Positions 33,459-42,567 of a stretch of DNA of 64,000 nt are shown piece after piece. The position numbers and the translations under genes are program-made. A model generated the notes under the pieces. The model was not told the origin of the DNA. It saw only the letters and a list, made by a program, of their open reading frames with translations, and did not search any database. Source of the stretch: Bacteroidota bacterium (GTDB lineage Bacteria > Bacteroidota > Bacteroidia > UKL13-3); the NCBI GenBank assembly GCA_947477885.1, contig CANJUD010000001.1:482632-546631 (forward strand). The letters are read 5' to 3'. Numbering within the stretch: position 1 is the first letter of the stretch; each line of letters starts with the position of its first letter.

Positions 33459-34217
33459 ATGGATACCAATACAGCTATTAAAGAATTATTATATAAAATA
33501 GCCGATGACCAACTTATTATAGGCCACCGAAATAGTGAGTGGACGGGGCTTGGGCCTATCTTGGAAGAAGATATAGCTTTCAGTAGTATGGCACAAGATA
33601 AATTAGGACAAAGCCAAGCAATATATAATATATTAAACAGCATGGGCGAGCAAGATGCCGACACGCTAGCTTTTATGCGTAACGCAGCCCAGTTCCATTG
33701 CAACCATTTGGTGGAGATGCCCATTGGCGGATATGATTTTAGCTTGATTCGGCATTTCCTTTTCGACCATGCGGAGTGGTTGCGTTTTGATATGTTGATG
33801 AACTCATCTTTCGAACCGATTGCAAAACTTGCCCGCAAATATCGTGGCGAAATAAAATATCATATCATGCATGCTGATGTATGGTTAAAACAATTGGGAA
33901 ATGCAACGGAAGAATCGCACAATAGAATGCAAACCGCATTAGACAATTCTTTTAATATGGCTCTCGGAATTTTCGAAAATGGCCCACATGAAGAACAATT
34001 GAAATCGGAAAAAATATTTGAGGGTGAAGAGATTTTAAAACAGCAATGGTTAAAAAAAATATCACCTATTATAGAATTAGCAAACCTAGAACTTCCTGCA
34101 GAGAGCACTTGGAACCCCTCACTGGGTGGCCGTGCAGGAAAACATACAGAATATCTTCAACCTTTGCTCGATGAAATGACTGAAGTATTTAAGATTGACC
34201 CTTCGGCTGAGTGGTAA
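33459..34217 (+). CDS. paaC: Phenylacetyl-CoA 1,2-epoxidase subunit C
   Basis: 252 residues, normal PaaC length. A ferritin-like helical protein without a complete metal site, pairing with PaaA. Family blocks include ADDQLIIGHRNSEWTGLGPI, EEDIAFSSMAQDKLGQSQAI and HIMHADVWLKQLGNATEESH. It is last of the epoxidase genes here. The usual paaD and the flavin/2Fe-2S reductase paaE are missing, so the electron donor must be encoded elsewhere. Confidence 0.95.
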   Translation: MDTNTAIKELLYKIADDQLIIGHRNSEWTGLGPILEEDIAFSSMAQDKLGQSQAIYNILNSMGEQDADTLAFMRNAAQFHCNHLVEMPIGGYDFSLIRHFLFDHAEWLRFDMLMNSSFEPIAKLARKYRGEIKYHIMHADVWLKQLGNATEESHNRMQTALDNSFNMALGIFENGPHEEQLKSEKIFEGEEILKQQWLKKISPIIELANLELPAESTWNPSLGGRAGKHTEYLQPLLDEMTEVFKIDPSAEW

Positions 34218-34329
34218 GTATTATATCTTTAACAAATATTTCGCGTTTTTAAATCACATAGGATTTGCTTCGAGCAAAAACTTTATTTGTGTATATCGAA
34301 TATTTAAGTTTATTTGCAAGCTCAAGTCT

Positions 34330-34415
34330 GTCAGTCTGTGATTATCGAAAATAGGCAAAGGATGAATACTCCTCCTTCACCCTTCGATAATCTCGAATGG
34401 TCGGGACAGGATGAC
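34330..34415. repeat. Dispersed inverted element GTCA...TTATCGAA / TTCGATAA...GACAGGATGAC
   Basis: In the 235-base spacer before the SPFH gene. GTCAGTCTGTGATTATCGAA (34330-34349) pairs broadly with TTCGATAATCTCGAATGG ... GACAGGATGAC (34383-34415). This is a common type of intergenic element in this phylum. The rest of the spacer is AT-rich with no gene. Confidence 0.55.
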
Positions 34416-34452
34416 AAAATAAAAAACACCAAATAAAAAAATCTAAAATATT

Positions 34453-35382
34453 ATGGATCCAGTAACATTAAGTATTATAGGAGCAATTTTTTTGATCCTA
34501 ATCTCCGGCATCTCTGCCGTTAAACAGGGAAATATTGTAGTCATCACCATGTTCGGTAAATACCGCAGGTTATTATACCCGGGACTTAATTTTAAAATCC
34601 CATTAATTGAACGCGAGTTCAAAACTATCTCTATTCAAAACCGCTCGATTGAGTTAGGTTTCCAAGCAATCACCATCGACCAAGCAAATGTGAATTTCTC
34701 TGCAATGTTATTATATGCAGTAGTCAATCATGATGAAGAAACTATTAAAAATGTAGCTTTCAAATTTATGGATCTTAAAAGCTTTCAATCGGCTTTAATT
34801 CGCACGGTGGAAGGAAGTATTCGTGCTTTTGTTGCTACCAAAAAACAAGCAGAAATATTATCATTGCGTCGTGATATAGTAGAAGAGGTAAAAATACAAT
34901 TGGATAATACTTTGGAAGGTTGGGGCTATCATTTAATTGATATGCAAATGAATGATATCACTTTCGATGAAGAGATTATGAAATCGATGGCGAGAGTAGT
35001 TGCTTCGAACAACTTAAAAGCTGCTGCCGAAAACGAAGGACAAGCATTATTGATTACAAAAACAAAAGCAGCTGAAGCTGAAGGAAACGCCATAAAAATT
35101 ACTGCGGAAGCTGAGAAACAGGCAGCCACACTGCGTGGACAGGCGGTTGCATCATTCCGCGAAGAAGTTGCAAAAGGTATGAGTGTGGCGGCTAAAGAAA
35201 TGGCAACTTCTAATTTGGATTCATCCGTTATACTTTTTAGTATGTGGACCGAAGCTGTGAAAACTATGGCAGAACAAGGCAGTGGAAATGTAATATTCTT
35301 GGATGGTTCGCCAGATGGGATGCAACGTAGCTTTCAACAATTAATGGCATTCAATAATTTGGATATGGGTGGTACGAAATAA
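34453..35382 (+). CDS. SPFH/Band 7 domain protein (slipin/stomatin-like)
   Basis: 309 residues. One N-terminal membrane segment (SIIGAIFLILISGISAV), then the SPFH domain (about 25-190: VKQGNIVVITMFGKYRRLLY-PGLNFKIPL ... SIQNRSIEL) and an Ala/Glu-rich coiled coil (about 195-250: AAENEGQALLITKTKAAEAE). Such proteins oligomerise in the membrane and scaffold proteases or lipid domains. No NfeD partner is adjacent. It is 20 bases upstream of a peptide-binding lipoprotein gene and may be cotranscribed. Confidence 0.9.
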   Translation: MDPVTLSIIGAIFLILISGISAVKQGNIVVITMFGKYRRLLYPGLNFKIPLIEREFKTISIQNRSIELGFQAITIDQANVNFSAMLLYAVVNHDEETIKNVAFKFMDLKSFQSALIRTVEGSIRAFVATKKQAEILSLRRDIVEEVKIQLDNTLEGWGYHLIDMQMNDITFDEEIMKSMARVVASNNLKAAAENEGQALLITKTKAAEAEGNAIKITAEAEKQAATLRGQAVASFREEVAKGMSVAAKEMATSNLDSSVILFSMWTEAVKTMAEQGSGNVIFLDGSPDGMQRSFQQLMAFNNLDMGGTK

Positions 35383-35402
35383 CACCAATAATACTTCTAC
35401 TT

Positions 35403-37079
35403 TTGTTTTCTAAAATTAAAAATACAAGCAATTATCATATAGGTGCATTTGTATTTTGTATTATAGTATTTACAAACTGTAGCAATACAAGTCAAAACAG
35501 AAACGATATATTTTATTATAATGAAGATGCAGGAATCACTTCGCTCGATCCTGCCTTTGCCAAGGACCAGAATAATATCTGGGCAGTCACACAATTATAT
35601 AATGGGCTGGTGGAATTGGATTCGAATCTGAACATTATCCCTGCACTTGCTAAGAGTTGGAATATTACTGACAACGGTAAAACATATACTTTCTATTTGC
35701 ATGATAATATCTATTTTCAAGACCACGATTGTTTTGCAAATGGCAAAGGCCGTAAATTAATTTCGAAAGATATAGCCTATAGTTTAATCAGAATATTTGA
35801 TCCTGCAACAGCAAGTCCGGGTGCATGGTTATTGAATGAAAAATGGTTGCCTATTACCAATCCCAAAATTGATAAGAATATATATAATAATAGTAAGATA
35901 ATTGAAACCCCAAATGATACTACTATTATCATACATATTGCAAAAGCATTTCCTCCCTTTTTAGGTCAGCTTGCTATGCCTTATTGTTTTGCAATTCCGC
36001 AAGAAGCTATTGAAAAATACGGCAAAGATTTTCGTTCACACCCAGTGGGTACAGGCCCGTTCCAACTTAAGTTTTGGGAAGACGGCGTAAAATTGGTGAT
36101 GAAAAAAAACCCGCATTATTTCGAAAAAGATATATATAATAAACCATTACCTTATCTCAATGGGATTGTAGTATCATTTATTGGGAGTAAGCATTCTGCA
36201 TTCCTAGAGTTTTTGCAAGGCAAATTAGATTTTATGAACGGTTTGGAAAGCAGCTACAAAGACGATGTACTCACCAAATCGGGCGGATTAAAACAACAAT
36301 ATACTCATAAATTTAAATTGGTTTTGGGCAATTATCTCAATACGGAATACCTAGGTTTTTTGATGGATGATAGTTTGCCTTTATCTAAAAATTCGGTGTT
36401 TGCAAATATATATTTTCGTCAAGCTATAAGTTATGCTATAAATAGAAAAGAAATGGTGGCACAGTTGCGAAACAATATTGGCAATGGCAGTGTGGGCGGC
36501 TTTATTCCCAAAGGTTTGCCTGGCAATATAGAAGACAATATATATGCATATAATCCTGAAAAAGCAAAAGAGCTATTACACAAATCTGGCTTTAATACAA
36601 AAGATGAAATTACAATATATACAACTCGAAATTATTTAGATTTAACGGTATATATTCAAAACCAATTGGCGGCCATTGGTGTTAAATGCAAAATAGAAAA
36701 TAACCCCGGGCCTGCACAACGCAAAATGGTATCTGCAAGCCAAGCACTGTTTTTTCGGGGTTCGTGGATTGCAGATTATCCCGATGCGGAAAATTATTTG
36801 AGTTTGTTTTATTCAAAAAACTATAGTCCTGCCGGCCCCAATTATTTTCATTATAAAAATTCTGAAATTGATAATTTATATACACAATCGCTCACCATTA
36901 CCAATGATAGTATTAGAACGAAACTCTATCATACTATCGACCAAAAAATTATGAACGATGCTCCTGTTGTAACTTTATTTTATGATAGGAGTATTAGGCT
37001 TGTACAGAATAATATTAGCAACTTACCTACCAATCCGCTAAATTTATTGGTGCTTAAAAACACCAAAAAAGCACACTGA
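35403..37079 (+). CDS. ABC-transporter solute-binding lipoprotein, family 5 (peptide/opine type)
   Basis: 558 residues from a TTG start. The leader ends FCIIVFTNCSN (lipobox). Family 5 blocks are visible: DAGITSLDPAFAKDQNNIWA, YNGLVELDSNLNIIPALAKS-WNIT, GKTYTFYLHDNIYFQDH, and HPVGTGPFQLKFWEDGVKL. Members deliver oligopeptides, nickel or opines to Opp/Dpp permeases. No permease or ATPase genes follow, so partners lie elsewhere. The next gene is convergent (nucleoside transporter). Confidence 0.92.
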   Translation: MFSKIKNTSNYHIGAFVFCIIVFTNCSNTSQNRNDIFYYNEDAGITSLDPAFAKDQNNIWAVTQLYNGLVELDSNLNIIPALAKSWNITDNGKTYTFYLHDNIYFQDHDCFANGKGRKLISKDIAYSLIRIFDPATASPGAWLLNEKWLPITNPKIDKNIYNNSKIIETPNDTTIIIHIAKAFPPFLGQLAMPYCFAIPQEAIEKYGKDFRSHPVGTGPFQLKFWEDGVKLVMKKNPHYFEKDIYNKPLPYLNGIVVSFIGSKHSAFLEFLQGKLDFMNGLESSYKDDVLTKSGGLKQQYTHKFKLVLGNYLNTEYLGFLMDDSLPLSKNSVFANIYFRQAISYAINRKEMVAQLRNNIGNGSVGGFIPKGLPGNIEDNIYAYNPEKAKELLHKSGFNTKDEITIYTTRNYLDLTVYIQNQLAAIGVKCKIENNPGPAQRKMVSASQALFFRGSWIADYPDAENYLSLFYSKNYSPAGPNYFHYKNSEIDNLYTQSLTITNDSIRTKLYHTIDQKIMNDAPVVTLFYDRSIRLVQNNISNLPTNPLNLLVLKNTKKAH

Positions 37080-37087
37080 TATAGGCA

Positions 37088-37116
37088 CCTGCTTTTTATT
37101 TTATGATATCAGCAGG
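37088..37116. terminator. Weak hairpin between convergent genes
   Basis: CCTGCT (37088-37093) and AGCAGG (37111-37116) with a 17-base loop in the 74-base spacer between the solute-binding protein and nupC-like genes. There is no T-run, so termination is uncertain. Confidence 0.3.
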
Positions 37117-37153
37117 ATTTGGTTGGATCATGAAATCTAAGTTTATTGATAAA

Positions 37154-38377
37154 CTATAACTCCATCAACAACCCCGCAATCGTAGCAGAAAGATATGATG
37201 CTAGTGTCCCGCAAAACAATGCCTTCATACCCAGCTTCGCCAAGTCTGCTCTGCGGCCGGGAGCAAGTTCGCCGATGCCTCCTATCTGCATTCCCACACT
37301 GCTAAAATTAGCGAAACCACATAGTGCAAAACTTGCAATCATCATAGCTTTAGGCGATAGCGGAGTTGCCAAATGTGTGAGCTGATTATATGCATAAAAT
37401 TCGTTGATACTTAGTTTTTGCCCCATTAAAGTAGCAACTTGCGATACCTCTTCATTGGGCACGCCCATCACCCAAGCAAACGGTGTAAACACCCATCCGA
37501 AAATCATTTCCAAACTTAGCCCCGGATATATCTTTCCAAATATATAATTGATGAAAGCAATCAGTGCAATAAAACCTATCAGCATGGCTATTACATTCAA
37601 TGATATTTTCATCCCATCCGAAGCACCATGACTTATCGCATCTATCAAATTATTATATTGGCTTTTTACTTCTAATTTTACGCGACCTTTGGTTTCACTT
37701 TCTTCGGTTTCGGGATATAATATTTTGGAAATTACCAGTGCCGCAGGTGCAGCCATTATACTTGCCGCCAGCAGAAATTGTGCAGGTATTCCCATATTAA
37801 CATATACTATTAAAATACCACCTGCAATGCATGCAAGGCTGCCACTCATACTCGCCAACAATTCACTCTTAGTCATTCCAGATAAGTAAGGACGTATCAT
37901 CACTTGTGCCTCTACTTGCCCTACGAATGCACTGGCCACATTACTCAAACTTTCTGATCCACTGGTACGCATAATAAAATATACACCACGAGCAAGTATT
38001 GATACCACGCGTTGCATAAAACCTATATGATATAATATAGCCACCAGCACACATACAAGTATGATAGTACAAGGAATATTAAAAAAGAATATAAATGCAT
38101 TTTCGCCTCCCCAAAATTTACCAAGCTCACCCGGATTGGGCAACACATTTCCGAAAACAAATTTGCCTCCCTCTCTCCCAAACATCTCAATCTTCTCCAT
38201 ACCGTGGCCCAAATATTTAAAAAAGTTGGTCACCACCTCCACCTTCAATACCAGCACGGCTAGCACTACCTGCAATAGCAAACCACTAATAACCAACCGA
38301 TAGTTTATCGCCTTCCTATTATTAGAAAACAAAAAGGCCAAGCCCAGTATTACGATGATGCCTAAAATACCTGTCAT
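37154..38377 (-). CDS. nupC: Concentrative nucleoside transporter (NupC/CNT family)
   Basis: 407 residues, about 10 hydrophobic segments. Conserved CNT blocks: GLLLQVVLAVLVLKVE near the N-terminus, SESLSNVASAFVGQVEAQVM-IRPYL (nucleoside and ion site), MSGSLACIAGGILIVYVNMG, the GVPNEEV motif, and the C-terminal ALCGFANFSSVGMQIGGIGE. It imports nucleosides with H+ or Na+. It stands alone, convergent with the preceding lipoprotein gene. Confidence 0.94.
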   Translation of the reverse strand: MTGILGIIVILGLAFLFSNNRKAINYRLVISGLLLQVVLAVLVLKVEVVTNFFKYLGHGMEKIEMFGREGGKFVFGNVLPNPGELGKFWGGENAFIFFFNIPCTIILVCVLVAILYHIGFMQRVVSILARGVYFIMRTSGSESLSNVASAFVGQVEAQVMIRPYLSGMTKSELLASMSGSLACIAGGILIVYVNMGIPAQFLLAASIMAAPAALVISKILYPETEESETKGRVKLEVKSQYNNLIDAISHGASDGMKISLNVIAMLIGFIALIAFINYIFGKIYPGLSLEMIFGWVFTPFAWVMGVPNEEVSQVATLMGQKLSINEFYAYNQLTHLATPLSPKAMMIASFALCGFANFSSVGMQIGGIGELAPGRRADLAKLGMKALFCGTLASYLSATIAGLLMEL

Positions 38378-38427
38378 AAATTGTGATGCAAGAATAATAC
38401 AGAAATGGGGAAGAAAAAAATTAGTAG

Positions 38428-38452
38428 ACAGTAGTCAGTAAACAGTGGTCAG
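38428..38452. repeat. Degenerate CAGTAGTCAGT tract
   Basis: TAGACAGTAGTCAGTAAACA then GTGGTCAG, of the same family as the tetR-paaA spacer repeats (30029-30115), about 50 bases upstream of nupC. Confidence 0.5.
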
Positions 38453-38461
38453 TTATTTTGT

Positions 38462-38817
38462 CTATAGTTCCAAAGTATCTATAAGAACCGAATGTGTTTT
38501 TAAAATATCCTTATTCTCTAACTTTGCTCTTTTACTCACAATTCTATCAAATGAAATTGTTCTGATCTGATGGCACAGTGCAAAGCTATCTGCGGTAAGC
38601 CAGTCCCCAATGTGATAATTATAGCATCTGCGTTTTGGATTGAATTTAAAAGGTCAGCTTTATTAGTTGCATCACCAAGTATCATATTTAATAATTTTTT
38701 CTCTTCTATTTCAATTTCAGATCGAGAAAGGGTCGTTATCGAATGATTTTTATTTAATCCTCTTTTTACTGTTTCTAATCCTATTCCAGCCGAGGCTCCT
38801 ATGATTGTTATATTCAT
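38462..38817 (-). pseudogene. Broken NAD(P)-binding (atypical SDR) gene
   Basis: A frame from the ATG at 38817 encodes NITIIGASAGIGLETVKRGL (Rossmann glycine motif GASAGIG), then LNMILGDATNKADLL and ADAIIITLGTGLP, the first half of an atypical short-chain dehydrogenase (usually about 210 residues). It ends after 93 residues. In another frame, sequence near the end continues as FDRIVSKRAKLENKDILKTH then SVLIDTLEL to a stop at 38462, like a family segment containing RAKxEXEDIL. I infer an internal deletion and frameshift. Confidence 0.6.
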
Positions 38818-38847
38818 TTTGCTTTCTTATTTATTTCGATTCTGAGC

Positions 38848-38965
38848 TCACCCCTAACGTTTTGCGGCTTGGCGTAGTTGCGACTGATGTTTTTGATTTT
38901 TACTTAGCATTTTCTTCGCCATTTTGCTTAGGCGCTGTTGTATTAAACCTTTGGTAGTTTTAACA
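38848..38965. repeat. TAACGTTTTGCGGCTTGGCG element, left border of accessory patch
   Basis: CCCCTAACGTTTTGCGGCTT then GGCG, ending near CGCCATTTTGCTTAGGCGCT. A related element at about 43045-43190 begins GCCCATAACGCTTTGCAGCT. Such blocks are frequent between genes in this phylum. The two copies flank the accessory genes at 38.4-43.0 kb. Confidence 0.5.
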
Positions 38966-39021
38966 ATTCGGAGACGAATATATGATATAATATATTTCCT
39001 TTACGGAATAGTTTAAATATC

Positions 39022-39390
39022 ATGAAAAAAAAGAAACAACCCCCACGCTTGTTGCCAGTGCATGTGCAACAGTACCAGGTTTTGCCGACCTTTATGGCAA
39101 GCTTGAGAGAAAGATTTCGCTATCGGGCAAAAGCCGGAGTACTTTAAAAAGCTATGGCACGCACCTAGCCAAGCTGGCCCTGCATTTTGGCTGTATTCCC
39201 ACCGAGTTAGATGGTGATCAGATAGATGATTATCTGCACCTTTTGCAACGGCAGCACCACACACCTTCCGATTCTTATTTTAAGTTTACGGTGTATGGCC
39301 TTCGCTATGCGTAGGATGGAGGGTCTCAAGGATAAGCATATAGAACTGCCGATGATAAAGCATGAAAAAAAGCGAAGAGAACAAGGTATA
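39022..39390 (+). pseudogene. Tyrosine recombinase (XerC/phage-integrase type) remnant
   Basis: Across frameshifts, the plus strand encodes LYGKLERKISLSGKSRSTLK, then SYGTHLAKLALHFG, LDGDQIDDYLHLLQRQHHT and FKFTVYGLRYA, and after a shift RMEGLKDKHIELPMIKHEKK. This is the SAM-like N-terminal domain of tyrosine recombinases of the type common beside Bacteroidota IS91-like elements. The catalytic domain (R-H-R-Y) is missing. The surrounding 39391-39625 holds no gene that I can see. Confidence 0.7.
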
Positions 39391-39625
39391 TAAAGCCACT
39401 AGTTTGGATGGGTTTACTACCTGATGCCAATGGCAAGATTGATTTTCTTGATACATTTCCTTTCCCAGAAAATGTTGATATGGGGTATTATCTATTCATG
39501 ATTCTGATTGATGCGATCATAATGTGTCGTAAATGTTTGAGACTGTATTTGCTTTTGGAGTAGAGTGGCTGTATAGCTAGCTAGTATTTAATCCAAAAGT
39601 TAAGTTTACTTTAGATGAGTTCTAG

Positions 39626-40393
39626 TTATTTGTGTCTGAACCAGCAATCTTTTCGGATGTTTTCATACTGTTTAAAAACCGTATTTACTGGTGCGCCATG
39701 GATAAGTTGCTGGTTGAACTTTGTGCGTGCTAAATAATTGAATGCACCCATGTCGCCGGTGTATGCGGTTTTGTTATCGCGATTAGCATGTTGGTGAATT
39801 GCACAAAGTTGTTGTAAAAAATCAAAAAATAAGGAAGCAGAACCTCCAATAATTCCAAAATTCAGTAAGGTCTCATTTCCAAAAGTACTTTCATAAGCTG
39901 CATAATCGGATATTTTTTTCCGTAAATTTTCAGCATGCGCAATCATCCAATCATTGTGCAATATTTTGGGTTCATCGCCACAAAATAGGGCGTTAGAATT
40001 TTCACTAAAAAGTGGATCCGTAAATGGATTGTTAACAAGCACAACATCGGTAATATCGGTGATAAAGATTCCGTTGATTTGTTGAATGTGCTGCTCTAAA
40101 AAATCTCTGTAAACAAAATAACGAAATACATTGGGATTATATTGGGAATCATAAGCGATTTTAATCAACGAAATATTTTCATTTTCGAACGACATACAAG
40201 TTTCTTCGGAGAAATTATTATGAAAAATAACCCCTTGCAAATTCGCTTCTGTAACAGATTCCGCCCAATCCTTAACCAATTCGTACGAGTCGTTAGCAAG
40301 TATAGTGTTGCGGTTCATATCGTGCACGCCAGTAATGTGGCAGGCCATTACTAAATTTTTATCTGGCGGAAAAAGAGGCGGTGCAGCAGCCAT
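39626..40393 (-). CDS. Putative glycosyltransferase-like protein
   Basis: 255 residues, soluble, no signal peptide. It begins near PPDKNLVMACHITGVHDMNR. The segment INGIFITDITDVVLVNNPF places a DxxD-type acidic motif after a beta strand, as in GT-A enzymes, followed by ALFCGDEPKI and, near the end, HGAPVNTVFKQYENI. The pattern recalls nucleotide-diphospho-sugar transferases, but I cannot name the family. It ends two bases after a GT2 gene's stop region and is probably cotranscribed with it. The substrate is unknown. Confidence 0.6.
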   Translation of the reverse strand: MAAAPPLFPPDKNLVMACHITGVHDMNRNTILANDSYELVKDWAESVTEANLQGVIFHNNFSEETCMSFENENISLIKIAYDSQYNPNVFRYFVYRDFLEQHIQQINGIFITDITDVVLVNNPFTDPLFSENSNALFCGDEPKILHNDWMIAHAENLRKKISDYAAYESTFGNETLLNFGIIGGSASLFFDFLQQLCAIHQHANRDNKTAYTGDMGAFNYLARTKFNQQLIHGAPVNTVFKQYENIRKDCWFRHK

Positions 40394-40395
40394 GT

Positions 40396-41046
40396 TTAAG
40401 CGTTAGTTAAATTAGCTTTTTTTATTATTGAACAAATACTATTCGGTATATTTCGGTGATAAACATAGGTGCGTAAGTCTAATTTTTTTACACGAAACAG
40501 TTTGGCAGCACGTTCGTAAAAATCGGAATCAGCTGCGAACCCCGTTTTAAAATCAATGCTGGTAAATACTTTTTTCCGTCCAAATAAAGTTCCAAACAAG
40601 ATAACTTCATCTAGGTGAATGAGCTTAGTTAGGTCGTTTTTATCCGAAACATAATAATCGTTGTCGTTATCAACTATAGTTTCCGAGGTTGAGCAAATTA
40701 AGTCCAACTCATTTATTTCCAGTAAGCAAGTGCTTAGATGGTTGGGTTTGTATTGATCATCGCTGTCAATAATTGTAATGTATTCACCTGCGCTAAAAAT
40801 AACGCCGCGATTAATCGATTCAGATTGACCGCGATTGCTGTGGCGGATATAGCTGATTTTGTCCTCATGTTTTTCTACATAATCCAGTAATGACTCTCGG
40901 TCATTTTCCTTGCTCCCATCGTCAATAATAATTAGCTGAAAATCTTGAAAATCCTGTTTTAAGACTGAATCAATCGCTCTTTTCGTGTACGAAAAATGGG
41001 TATTAAAAACCGTCATTAACACGGATACTTTCACTTGTTTTAACAT
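40396..41046 (-). CDS. Family 2 glycosyltransferase
   Basis: 216 residues from the ATG at 41046 (upstream in-frame sequence to 41151 is not family-like). GT2 fold: VKVSVLMTVFNTHFSYTKRA, FQLIIIDDGSKEND, then the metal-binding DxD in YITIIDSDDQYKPNHL. The C-terminal part has GFAADSDFYERAAKLF. It is short for GT2 but complete in the catalytic core and soluble. It and the following gene probably decorate a surface glycan. Confidence 0.88.
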   Translation of the reverse strand: MLKQVKVSVLMTVFNTHFSYTKRAIDSVLKQDFQDFQLIIIDDGSKENDRESLLDYVEKHEDKISYIRHSNRGQSESINRGVIFSAGEYITIIDSDDQYKPNHLSTCLLEINELDLICSTSETIVDNDNDYYVSDKNDLTKLIHLDEVILFGTLFGRKKVFTSIDFKTGFAADSDFYERAAKLFRVKKLDLRTYVYHRNIPNSICSIIKKANLTNA

Positions 41047-41438
41047 AATTTTATTGCGTAGGTGCAAATATGGCCCAAAGATAGAATTATTTTTTAGAAA
41101 TTGTAGATTGACCAAAATAAGGCATAAGCATTGGTGAGGGAGGCTAATCAAGCGAAAAAAAAGGACCTACATTTCTGTAACTGCTTTTTTTTGCTCCCCT
41201 TTTCCTCGAAAGCGGCAAGTACAATGCGATGGTTATATATTTGAAAATTAGGAAATTAAAGGGTTGAAATCTGTGCAATTTTCAGGATGTTTATTTACGA
41301 ATTATAACTTATCCGAAAGCAATTTTATTAGCGCCAACAACGTAGGACCGGGTTTATCCAAAGCATACCTCATTTGATTACTACTGTAATGGTTGAAATT
41401 ATTTAAAGTTTAATATTGAATATTATAGAATTTAATAG
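41047..41438. other. Non-coding spacer
   Basis: About 390 bases with no gene. It contains homopolymer runs (A7 and T8 around 41156 and 41186) and AT-rich sequence upstream of the GT2 gene. No clear promoter or terminator was recognised. Confidence 0.4.
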
Positions 41439-42455
41439 TTATTTCTTAAGCACAGTCTCCACAGATTTAGCCGTGTCGAGAACTGTTTTTTCAAAGGGAA
41501 TAGGTTTCCAATTAAATGTAGCCATAGTGTTGCTTACATCAGCTTCTATAGTGTTTCCAACAAAAGGCAACATTCCTTTCATTTCGCTATTAAAATTGGC
41601 CATGAATTTTAATAAAAAGTTTGGCGCTAATGTGGTGCTTACTTTATCATATCCATTTGATTTTAAAATTTGTGCGATTGCTTGCATAGCGTACGGGTTT
41701 TCTGATGTTACGATGAAACGCTTGCCGTTTGCTTTTTCATTTTCTAAAGCTGCCACATGGATTGCTGCTATATCTCTTACATCCGACATAACAGTATAGG
41801 CCTTTGGCAGCATGGGTACTTTTCCTATTATTAATTTTTTGAAAAATTCCATTGCTTCGGCATCTAAATTCCCTGTCAAGGTTGGGCCATAAATAGGTCC
41901 TGGGTTAACTACTACCAATTCCAATTTAGAGTCACCTGTTTGATTTTTTATAAAATCCCATGCACTTTTTTCCGCAAGTGTTTTACTTTTAAAATATGCA
42001 GTTACATTTTTCCCATTTACATCAGTCCAACTGTCTTGATTTATTTTTATCACACCTTCTTTCCCACCAGTCATAGCAACTATAGAGGATGTAAGCACTA
42101 CTCTTTTAACTCCTGCTTTTTTTGCAGCTTTTAATGCTCTTAATGTACCCTCAACAGCAGGTTTTATTAATTCGTTTTCATCTTTCGGTGCTTTAATTAC
42201 AAAAGGTGACGCAACGTGCAATACATAATCACAACCTTCCATTGCTTCATTCCAACCCGCATCTTTCATTAGGTCAAGTTCGCAAAATTCTAAATTATCC
42301 TTAGGGTCAATTTCATTTTTAATGCCATTAACCACCTCGGCAGCTCTTGATAAACTCCTTACAGAACCTTTTACGGCATAGCCTTTTTTTAATAATTCGG
42401 CAGCACAATGCTGTCCTACAAATCCTGAAATTCCAGTGACTAATACTTTTTTCAT
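41439..42455 (-). CDS. NAD(P)-dependent epimerase/dehydratase family reductase
   Basis: 338 residues, extended SDR fold. The glycine motif TGISGFVGQHCA is at residues 7-18; YVLHVASPF, VVLTSSIVAMTGG and the catalytic Y-x-x-x-K (TAYFKSKTLAEKSAW) are intact, followed by VVVNPGPIYGPTL. This is the dihydroflavonol-4-reductase-like aldehyde/ketone reductase group. It is divergent from an HxlR regulator, a layout typical of stress- or aldehyde-responsive pairs. Its promoter overlaps operator-like repeats (42508-42543). Confidence 0.9.
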   Translation of the reverse strand: MKKVLVTGISGFVGQHCAAELLKKGYAVKGSVRSLSRAAEVVNGIKNEIDPKDNLEFCELDLMKDAGWNEAMEGCDYVLHVASPFVIKAPKDENELIKPAVEGTLRALKAAKKAGVKRVVLTSSIVAMTGGKEGVIKINQDSWTDVNGKNVTAYFKSKTLAEKSAWDFIKNQTGDSKLELVVVNPGPIYGPTLTGNLDAEAMEFFKKLIIGKVPMLPKAYTVMSDVRDIAAIHVAALENEKANGKRFIVTSENPYAMQAIAQILKSNGYDKVSTTLAPNFLLKFMANFNSEMKGMLPFVGNTIEADVSNTMATFNWKPIPFEKTVLDTAKSVETVLKK

Positions 42456-42483
42456 TTTTTAATCTTTACTTTTGTTTCCCAAG

Positions 42484-42543
42484 CAAAATTAGATGGTTAC
42501 TTTTAAATTGCAAGCAGTATGCAAAATAAATTGCAAGATGCAA
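42484..42543. promoter_or_regulatory. SDR promoter overlapped by two TTGCA/TGCAA inverted repeats (HxlR operator candidate)
   Basis: On the minus strand TTG (42513-42511), 19-base spacer and TAATTTTG (42491-42484) form a consensus promoter for the SDR gene. TTGCA-N7-TGCAA (42508-42524) covers the -33 box and TTGCA-N3-TGCAA (42531-42543) follows. Binding of the divergent HxlR protein here would shut off the SDR gene. Confidence 0.6.
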
Positions 42544-42567
42544 GTAAAAATTAACGTTCACATTAAC

